Source: Rhodeus uyekii
Lineage: Eukaryota; Chordata; Actinopteri; Cypriniformes; Acheilognathidae
NCBI GenBank assembly: GCA_037043235.1
Contig: JAWRVZ010000493.1
Coordinates: forward strand, 144,844 to 208,843
Direction of reading: 5' to 3'
DNA: 64,000 nucleotides
The notes under the pieces were generated by a model. It was not told the DNA's origin. It searched no databases and saw nothing but the letters and a program-made list of their open reading frames with translations. The first letter of the stretch is position 1; every line of letters begins with the position of its first letter. Shown here one piece after another: positions 56,289-64,000 of the stretch. A program made the position numbers and the translations under genes.

Positions 56289-56375
56289 TCCTTCGAGCCG
56301 GAGTCGAACCAGCGACCTAAGGATTGCCATCACTTCACCTACAGTCCTCCGCTCTACCAGCTGAGCTATCGAAGG
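56289..56375 (-). tRNA. tRNA-Tyr(GTA), unit 2
   Basis: Same as the unit 1 gene, with the 14-nt intron and T7 terminator. Confidence 0.93.
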
Positions 56376-56493
56376 AACGCAGCACTAGAAAAAAACCTCG
56401 ACCTGTCAGGTTGATGCCGCGCCACTGCTGACCAAATGGTGTCATGGACAAAAACCTAGACTGTTCAACAACAGAATCGAAGACAAAGATATA

Positions 56494-56565
56494 TTCCCAT
56501 ACCGGGAGTTGAACCCGGGCCGTCTGGGTGAAAACCAGAAATCCTGACCGCTAGACCATATGGGA
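56494..56565 (-). tRNA. tRNA-Glu(TTC), unit 2
   Basis: 72 nt. Acceptor TCCCATA/TATGGGA, anticodon loop TTTTCAC (TTC), B box GGTTCAACTCC. The nearest T-run of four or more downstream is about 45 nt away, so termination may be weaker than for Tyr. Confidence 0.93.
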
Positions 56566-57369
56566 ACATGCGAGGGTGCCTGTCAGGTTTGTCGGGTATT
56601 CCAAAGCTGCCAGTACAAGAACAAGACAATGTTGTGCCCTTTGGCTTTTAGTGTGTGACCATCCTCTTTAAGACCATGGAAATGAGGTATTGTTTTCTTT
56701 CTTAAATCATTCCAGCTACAGTACTCTGCTGGACCAGCTGAGCTATCGAAAGAATGCAGGTCTTGAAAACAATCTCAAATTGTCAGGTTTGTGGGAATGC
56801 GAATTTAAGAGCGTTTTTCTCTACATGCATGGTTTATTTGATAGACAAAATATCCCTGCCAGTCCTGTCCCTAACATTGTAAGTCAAATCAACCAGATTG
56901 CTGAGACTATCGCCTTTGACTCTTCTTGGTGACCCTTTCACATTGTTTGGATTGGAAGCCATTGTTCAGGTTCCTCAATACCTGAATTAAGTGTGAACGC
57001 AAACCTCTAGGTGGGAATTTACTTTGTCTCTACGAGAATGAGTTTGTATGAGCTGCATAGATATGTTGATTGGATTAGGATTGTTGAAACGGGGATGTGG
57101 CTATAACTGTACACCTCATTTGCATGCTTTGTTTTAGGTCACCACCCAGGTGCTTTGTGTCCATTTCTAAGCACTGCCCTCTAAATAAACTGCAATGTAC
57201 CACCGCCTTAGCTAGACTCTACAGCTGCAGCGACTGAACAGCACATTCTCAATAAAGTATCCTGCAGTAGATACAACCAAGACTCATGCTCTTCACTTCT
57301 GAGATTTCCAACAGCTCAATCAAATTATTTAAAAGTCAAACAATGGGCTAAGAAAACACACAAGCGGAA

Positions 57370-57442
57370 CGAGCCAGCCAGGAGTCGAACCTAGAATCTT
57401 CTGATCCGTAGTCAGACGCGTTCTCCATTGCGCCACTGGCCC
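57370..57442 (-). tRNA. tRNA-Arg(ACG), unit 2
   Basis: Identical to 55641-55713, one period on. Confidence 0.93.
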
Positions 57443-58017
57443 GAAATCCAGCAACACGTGATGCTATAGCGCATAGACCTAGGATAACGCGTGATACTTT
57501 TTCTCATTTTGTTAACAGGCATGGAGCCGATGTTAGGAAGAGGTCCAATGTGGGGCCTGCGTTGAAGAGCTTCAAGGTGGAGGTGTCACATTTTGGAGAT
57601 CTCGGTTTTTGCTCTAGTAGCATGGTAGCATGTAACCTGAACACAGGACAAGGGCTGACCACTCGAAAATCCACCTATATCTCAGAGACCACGACAGACA
57701 GTCCGTGGTGTGAGCTCTGTCTACTTGGAACTCTTCCGCCACATGGCGTGCAGAAAAAGGGCTGAAAACTAAAAGCGGAGTTGAGTCAGGCAACTCTTGG
57801 CATTGAGACCACGGCTGGGCTCTCCTTTTAAGATGTGCAAGCTACGTTGCTTTTGAGGCAGGTTGTGGTGTTGTTAGGATATCCTTACAGAGCATATGGC
57901 AGTTTCTGAGTGGAACAACTGTCCTCCAGAAGCAGAGACTCTCTCCTCTTCAGTAGGAAAATGCAAGGCTTAGTGGTCTTGCTTGAACATTTGCAGCAAG
58001 GTGGAAAAAAAGCATCA

Positions 58018-58104
58018 TCCTTCGAGCCGGAGTCGAACCAGCGACCTAAGGATTGCCATCACTTCACCTACAGTCCTCCGCTCTACCAGCTGAGCTATCG
58101 AAGG
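58018..58104 (-). tRNA. tRNA-Tyr(GTA), unit 3
   Basis: Identical to the unit 2 gene, including the intron. Confidence 0.93.
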
Positions 58105-58222
58105 AACGCAGCACTAGAAAAAAACCTCGACCTGTCAGGTTGATGCCGCGCCACTGCTGACCAAATGGTGTCATGGACAAAAACCTAGACTGTTCAACAA
58201 CAGAATCGAAGACAAAGATATA

Positions 58223-58294
58223 TTCCCATACCGGGAGTTGAACCCGGGCCGTCTGGGTGAAAACCAGAAATCCTGACCGCTAGACCATATGGGA
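58223..58294 (-). tRNA. tRNA-Glu(TTC), unit 3
   Basis: Identical to the unit 2 gene. Confidence 0.93.
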
Positions 58295-59098
58295 ACATGC
58301 GAGGGTGCCTGTCAGGTTTGTCGGGTATTCCAAAGCTGCCAGTACAAGAACAAGACAATGTTGTGCCCTTTGGCTTTTAGTGTGTGACCATCCTCTTTAA
58401 GACCATGGAAATGAGGTATTGTTTTCTTTCTTAAATCATTCCAGCTACAGTACTCTGCTGGACCAGCTGAGCTATCGAAAGAATGCAGGTCTTGAAAACA
58501 ATCTCAAATTGTCAGGTTTGTGGGAATGCGAATTTAAGAGCGTTTTTCTCTACATGCATGGTTTATTTGATAGACAAAATATCCCTGCCAGTCCTGTCCC
58601 TAACATTGTAAGTCAAATCAACCAGATTGCTGAGACTATCGCCTTTGACTCTTCTTGGTGACCCTTTCACATTGTTTGGATTGGAAGCCATTGTTCAGGT
58701 TCCTCAATACCTGAATTAAGTGTGAACGCAAACCTCTAGGTGGGAATTTACTTTGTCTCTACGAGAATGAGTTTGTATGAGCTGCATAGATATGTTGATT
58801 GGATTAGGATTGTTGAAACGGGGATGTGGCTATAACTGTACACCTCATTTGCATGCTTTGTTTTAGGTCACCACCCAGGTGCTTTGTGTCCATTTCTAAG
58901 CACTGCCCTCTAAATAAACTGCAATGTACCACCGCCTTAGCTAGACTCTACAGCTGCAGCGACTGAACAGCACATTCTCAATAAAGTATCCTGCAGTAGA
59001 TACAACCAAGACTCATGCTCTTCACTTCTGAGATTTCCAACAGCTCAATCAAATTATTTAAAAGTCAAACAATGGGCTAAGAAAACACACAAGCGGAA

Positions 59099-59171
59099 CG
59101 AGCCAGCCAGGAGTCGAACCTAGAATCTTCTGATCCGTAGTCAGACGCGTTCTCCATTGCGCCACTGGCCC
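59099..59171 (-). tRNA. tRNA-Arg(ACG), unit 3
   Basis: Identical to the unit 1 gene. Confidence 0.93.
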
Positions 59172-59746
59172 GAAATCCAGCAACACGTGATGCTATAGCG
59201 CATAGACCTAGGATAACGCGTGATACTTTTTCTCATTTTGTTAACAGGCATGGAGCCGATGTTAGGAAGAGGTCCAATGTGGGGCCTGCGTTGAAGAGCT
59301 TCAAGGTGGAGGTGTCACATTTTGGAGATCTCGGTTTTTGCTCTAGTAGCATGGTAGCATGTAACCTGAACACAGGACAAGGGCTGACCACTCGAAAATC
59401 CACCTATATCTCAGAGACCACGACAGACAGTCCGTGGTGTGAGCTCTGTCTACTTGGAACTCTTCCGCCACATGGCGTGCAGAAAAAGGGCTGAAAACTA
59501 AAAGCGGAGTTGAGTCAGGCAACTCTTGGCATTGAGACCACGGCTGGGCTCTCCTTTTAAGATGTGCAAGCTACGTTGCTTTTGAGGCAGGTTGTGGTGT
59601 TGTTAGGATATCCTTACAGAGCATATGGCAGTTTCTGAGTGGAACAACTGTCCTCCAGAAGCAGAGACTCTCTCCTCTTCAGTAGGAAAATGCAAGGCTT
59701 AGTGGTCTTGCTTGAACATTTGCAGCAAGGTGGAAAAAAAGCATCA

Positions 59747-59833
59747 TCCTTCGAGCCGGAGTCGAACCAGCGACCTAAGGATTGCCATCACTTCACCTAC
59801 AGTCCTCCGCTCTACCAGCTGAGCTATCGAAGG
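59747..59833 (-). tRNA. tRNA-Tyr(GTA), unit 4
   Basis: Identical to the unit 2 gene, including the intron. Confidence 0.93.
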
Positions 59834-59951
59834 AACGCAGCACTAGAAAAAAACCTCGACCTGTCAGGTTGATGCCGCGCCACTGCTGACCAAATGGTGT
59901 CATGGACAAAAACCTAGACTGTTCAACAACAGAATCGAAGACAAAGATATA

Positions 59952-60023
59952 TTCCCATACCGGGAGTTGAACCCGGGCCGTCTGGGTGAAAACCAGAAAT
60001 CCTGACCGCTAGACCATATGGGA
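59952..60023 (-). tRNA. tRNA-Glu(TTC), unit 4
   Basis: Identical to the unit 2 gene. Confidence 0.93.
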
Positions 60024-60827
60024 ACATGCGAGGGTGCCTGTCAGGTTTGTCGGGTATTCCAAAGCTGCCAGTACAAGAACAAGACAATGTTGTGCCCTTT
60101 GGCTTTTAGTGTGTGACCATCCTCTTTAAGACCATGGAAATGAGGTATTGTTTTCTTTCTTAAATCATTCCAGCTACAGTACTCTGCTGGACCAGCTGAG
60201 CTATCGAAAGAATGCAGGTCTTGAAAACAATCTCAAATTGTCAGGTTTGTGGGAATGCGAATTTAAGAGCGTTTTTCTCTACATGCATGGTTTATTTGAT
60301 AGACAAAATATCCCTGCCAGTCCTGTCCCTAACATTGTAAGTCAAATCAACCAGATTGCTGAGACTATCGCCTTTGACTCTTCTTGGTGACCCTTTCACA
60401 TTGTTTGGATTGGAAGCCATTGTTCAGGTTCCTCAATACCTGAATTAAGTGTGAACGCAAACCTCTAGGTGGGAATTTACTTTGTCTCTACGAGAATGAG
60501 TTTGTATGAGCTGCATAGATATGTTGATTGGATTAGGATTGTTGAAACGGGGATGTGGCTATAACTGTACACCTCATTTGCATGCTTTGTTTTAGGTCAC
60601 CACCCAGGTGCTTTGTGTCCATTTCTAAGCACTGCCCTCTAAATAAACTGCAATGTACCACCGCCTTAGCTAGACTCTACAGCTGCAGCGACTGAACAGC
60701 ACATTCTCAATAAAGTATCCTGCAGTAGATACAACCAAGACTCATGCTCTTCACTTCTGAGATTTCCAACAGCTCAATCAAATTATTTAAAAGTCAAACA
60801 ATGGGCTAAGAAAACACACAAGCGGAA

Positions 60828-60900
60828 CGAGCCAGCCAGGAGTCGAACCTAGAATCTTCTGATCCGTAGTCAGACGCGTTCTCCATTGCGCCACTGGCCC
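60828..60900 (-). tRNA. tRNA-Arg(ACG), unit 4
   Basis: Identical to the unit 1 gene. Confidence 0.93.
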
Positions 60901-61475
60901 GAAATCCAGCAACACGTGATGCTATAGCGCATAGACCTAGGATAACGCGTGATACTTTTTCTCATTTTGTTAACAGGCATGGAGCCGATGTTAGGAAGAG
61001 GTCCAATGTGGGGCCTGCGTTGAAGAGCTTCAAGGTGGAGGTGTCACATTTTGGAGATCTCGGTTTTTGCTCTAGTAGCATGGTAGCATGTAACCTGAAC
61101 ACAGGACAAGGGCTGACCACTCGAAAATCCACCTATATCTCAGAGACCACGACAGACAGTCCGTGGTGTGAGCTCTGTCTACTTGGAACTCTTCCGCCAC
61201 ATGGCGTGCAGAAAAAGGGCTGAAAACTAAAAGCGGAGTTGAGTCAGGCAACTCTTGGCATTGAGACCACGGCTGGGCTCTCCTTTTAAGATGTGCAAGC
61301 TACGTTGCTTTTGAGGCAGGTTGTGGTGTTGTTAGGATATCCTTACAGAGCATATGGCAGTTTCTGAGTGGAACAACTGTCCTCCAGAAGCAGAGACTCT
61401 CTCCTCTTCAGTAGGAAAATGCAAGGCTTAGTGGTCTTGCTTGAACATTTGCAGCAAGGTGGAAAAAAAGCATCA

Positions 61476-61562
61476 TCCTTCGAGCCGGAGTCGAACCAGC
61501 GACCTAAGGATTGCCATCACTTCACCTACAGTCCTCCGCTCTACCAGCTGAGCTATCGAAGG
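61476..61562 (-). tRNA. tRNA-Tyr(GTA), unit 5
   Basis: Identical to the unit 2 gene, including the intron. Confidence 0.93.
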
Positions 61563-61680
61563 AACGCAGCACTAGAAAAAAACCTCGACCTGTCAGGTTG
61601 ATGCCGCGCCACTGCTGACCAAATGGTGTCATGGACAAAAACCTAGACTGTTCAACAACAGAATCGAAGACAAAGATATA

Positions 61681-61752
61681 TTCCCATACCGGGAGTTGAA
61701 CCCGGGCCGTCTGGGTGAAAACCAGAAATCCTGACCGCTAGACCATATGGGA
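61681..61752 (-). tRNA. tRNA-Glu(TTC), unit 5
   Basis: Identical to the unit 2 gene. Confidence 0.93.
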
Positions 61753-62556
61753 ACATGCGAGGGTGCCTGTCAGGTTTGTCGGGTATTCCAAAGCTGCCAG
61801 TACAAGAACAAGACAATGTTGTGCCCTTTGGCTTTTAGTGTGTGACCATCCTCTTTAAGACCATGGAAATGAGGTATTGTTTTCTTTCTTAAATCATTCC
61901 AGCTACAGTACTCTGCTGGACCAGCTGAGCTATCGAAAGAATGCAGGTCTTGAAAACAATCTCAAATTGTCAGGTTTGTGGGAATGCGAATTTAAGAGCG
62001 TTTTTCTCTACATGCATGGTTTATTTGATAGACAAAATATCCCTGCCAGTCCTGTCCCTAACATTGTAAGTCAAATCAACCAGATTGCTGAGACTATCGC
62101 CTTTGACTCTTCTTGGTGACCCTTTCACATTGTTTGGATTGGAAGCCATTGTTCAGGTTCCTCAATACCTGAATTAAGTGTGAACGCAAACCTCTAGGTG
62201 GGAATTTACTTTGTCTCTACGAGAATGAGTTTGTATGAGCTGCATAGATATGTTGATTGGATTAGGATTGTTGAAACGGGGATGTGGCTATAACTGTACA
62301 CCTCATTTGCATGCTTTGTTTTAGGTCACCACCCAGGTGCTTTGTGTCCATTTCTAAGCACTGCCCTCTAAATAAACTGCAATGTACCACCGCCTTAGCT
62401 AGACTCTACAGCTGCAGCGACTGAACAGCACATTCTCAATAAAGTATCCTGCAGTAGATACAACCAAGACTCATGCTCTTCACTTCTGAGATTTCCAACA
62501 GCTCAATCAAATTATTTAAAAGTCAAACAATGGGCTAAGAAAACACACAAGCGGAA

Positions 62557-62629
62557 CGAGCCAGCCAGGAGTCGAACCTAGAATCTTCTGATCCGTAGTC
62601 AGACGCGTTCTCCATTGCGCCACTGGCCC
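62557..62629 (-). tRNA. tRNA-Arg(ACG), unit 5
   Basis: Identical to the unit 1 gene. The next Arg gene would lie beyond the window. Confidence 0.93.
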
Positions 62630-63204
62630 GAAATCCAGCAACACGTGATGCTATAGCGCATAGACCTAGGATAACGCGTGATACTTTTTCTCATTTTGTT
62701 AACAGGCATGGAGCCGATGTTAGGAAGAGGTCCAATGTGGGGCCTGCGTTGAAGAGCTTCAAGGTGGAGGTGTCACATTTTGGAGATCTCGGTTTTTGCT
62801 CTAGTAGCATGGTAGCATGTAACCTGAACACAGGACAAGGGCTGACCACTCGAAAATCCACCTATATCTCAGAGACCACGACAGACAGTCCGTGGTGTGA
62901 GCTCTGTCTACTTGGAACTCTTCCGCCACATGGCGTGCAGAAAAAGGGCTGAAAACTAAAAGCGGAGTTGAGTCAGGCAACTCTTGGCATTGAGACCACG
63001 GCTGGGCTCTCCTTTTAAGATGTGCAAGCTACGTTGCTTTTGAGGCAGGTTGTGGTGTTGTTAGGATATCCTTACAGAGCATATGGCAGTTTCTGAGTGG
63101 AACAACTGTCCTCCAGAAGCAGAGACTCTCTCCTCTTCAGTAGGAAAATGCAAGGCTTAGTGGTCTTGCTTGAACATTTGCAGCAAGGTGGAAAAAAAGC
63201 ATCA

Positions 63205-63291
63205 TCCTTCGAGCCGGAGTCGAACCAGCGACCTAAGGATTGCCATCACTTCACCTACAGTCCTCCGCTCTACCAGCTGAGCTATCGAAGG
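63205..63291 (-). tRNA. tRNA-Tyr(GTA), unit 6
   Basis: Identical to the unit 2 gene, including the intron. Confidence 0.93.
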
Positions 63292-63409
63292 AACGCAGCA
63301 CTAGAAAAAAACCTCGACCTGTCAGGTTGATGCCGCGCCACTGCTGACCAAATGGTGTCATGGACAAAAACCTAGACTGTTCAACAACAGAATCGAAGAC
63401 AAAGATATA

Positions 63410-63481
63410 TTCCCATACCGGGAGTTGAACCCGGGCCGTCTGGGTGAAAACCAGAAATCCTGACCGCTAGACCATATGGGA
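63410..63481 (-). tRNA. tRNA-Glu(TTC), unit 6
   Basis: Identical to the unit 2 gene. Confidence 0.93.
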
Positions 63482-64000
63482 ACATGCGAGGGTGCCTGTC
63501 AGGTTTGTCGGGTATTCCAAAGCTGCCAGTACAAGAACAAGACAATGTTGTGCCCTTTGGCTTTTAGTGTGTGACCATCCTCTTTAAGACCATGGAAATG
63601 AGGTATTGTTTTCTTTCTTAAATCATTCCAGCTACAGTACTCTGCTGGACCAGCTGAGCTATCGAAAGAATGCAGGTCTTGAAAACAATCTCAAATTGTC
63701 AGGTTTGTGGGAATGCGAATTTAAGAGCGTTTTTCTCTACATGCATGGTTTATTTGATAGACAAAATATCCCTGCCAGTCCTGTCCCTAACATTGTAAGT
63801 CAAATCAACCAGATTGCTGAGACTATCGCCTTTGACTCTTCTTGGTGACCCTTTCACATTGTTTGGATTGGAAGCCATTGTTCAGGTTCCTCAATACCTG
63901 AATTAAGTGTGAACGCAAACCTCTAGGTGGGAATTTACTTTGTCTCTACGAGAATGAGTTTGTATGAGCTGCATAGATATGTTGATTGGATTAGGATTGT

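Larger units (their letters stand above)
54608..64000 (-). repeat. 1729-bp tandem array of Tyr-Glu-Arg tRNA genes
   Basis: Landmarks recur exactly every 1729 bp, for example tRNA-Tyr at 56289, 58018, 59747, 61476 and 63205. The first unit is incomplete: it is joined to Leu-unit DNA and carries a 65-bp deletion. The array runs off the right edge. By eye the units are almost identical. Each holds three minus-strand tRNA genes, a tRNA-Tyr 5' half and about 1.4 kb of spacer. The short frames in the spacer overlap tRNA genes and are not proteins. Confidence 0.96.

Noticed and set aside
55821..63848. Repeated 71-, 77- and 80-codon plus-strand frames in each 1729-bp unit
   Set aside because: The 77-codon frame runs through tRNA-Tyr on the opposite strand and the 80-codon frame through the tRNA-Tyr half. 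They show no motif and follow the repeat period only.
54608..64000. CRISPR-like regular repeats
   Set aside because: Units are 1.7 kb with no unique spacers, and this is eukaryotic DNA.

Overview
The window is vertebrate, most likely a cyprinid or related teleost genome. It holds one conventional host protein gene: the 3' end of an htra1-type serine protease with introns and GT/AG splice sites. Almost everything else is mobile DNA of fish type (L2-like LINEs, Tc1, several hAT families, Ty3/gypsy, BEL/Pao and tyrosine-recombinase retroelements) and amplified tRNA genes. All assignments come from reading the sequence; no database search was run.

Layout. 0.35-3.7 kb: five htra1 exons, plus strand, with a hAT insertion in the last intron. 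3.7-14.8 kb: gene-poor DNA with MITEs, two Tc1 remnants, a minus-strand LINE endonuclease remnant, hAT pieces and an L2-like LINE tail. 14.8-19.8 kb: a proline-rich tandem-repeat reading frame split by a LINE, which is itself split by a second LINE. 19.8-25.6 kb: a hAT with a perfect 8-bp target duplication, carrying a minus-strand Ty3/gypsy chromovirus whose 5' part was rearranged so that a copy of the hAT flank lies inside the retroelement. 25.6-30.5 kb: MITE, L2 tail, and two diverged copies of a tyrosine-recombinase element ending in a roughly 50-bp minisatellite.

30.5-64 kb is a tRNA gene cluster invaded by retrotransposons. A diverged Tyr/Glu tRNA unit (30.5-31.7 kb) is cut by a decayed BEL/Pao element whose reverse-transcriptase part is tandemly duplicated (35.56-38.37 kb). 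A 1166-bp tandem repeat built around tRNA-Leu(AAG) follows (39-42.7 kb). Next is a Ty3/gypsy element (42.9-53.6 kb) with 1.4-kb LTRs; its 5' LTR holds two hAT insertions, one of which contains a third. After one more Leu-type unit, the window ends in at least five head-to-tail, near-identical 1729-bp units, each with minus-strand tRNA-Tyr(GTA, 14-nt intron), tRNA-Glu(TTC) and tRNA-Arg(ACG).

No transposon frame is intact: each has stops, frameshifts or deleted domains. The parts likely to be active are htra1 and the tRNA genes. The tRNA genes keep cloverleaf pairing and, mostly, nearby T-runs that could end RNA polymerase III transcription.
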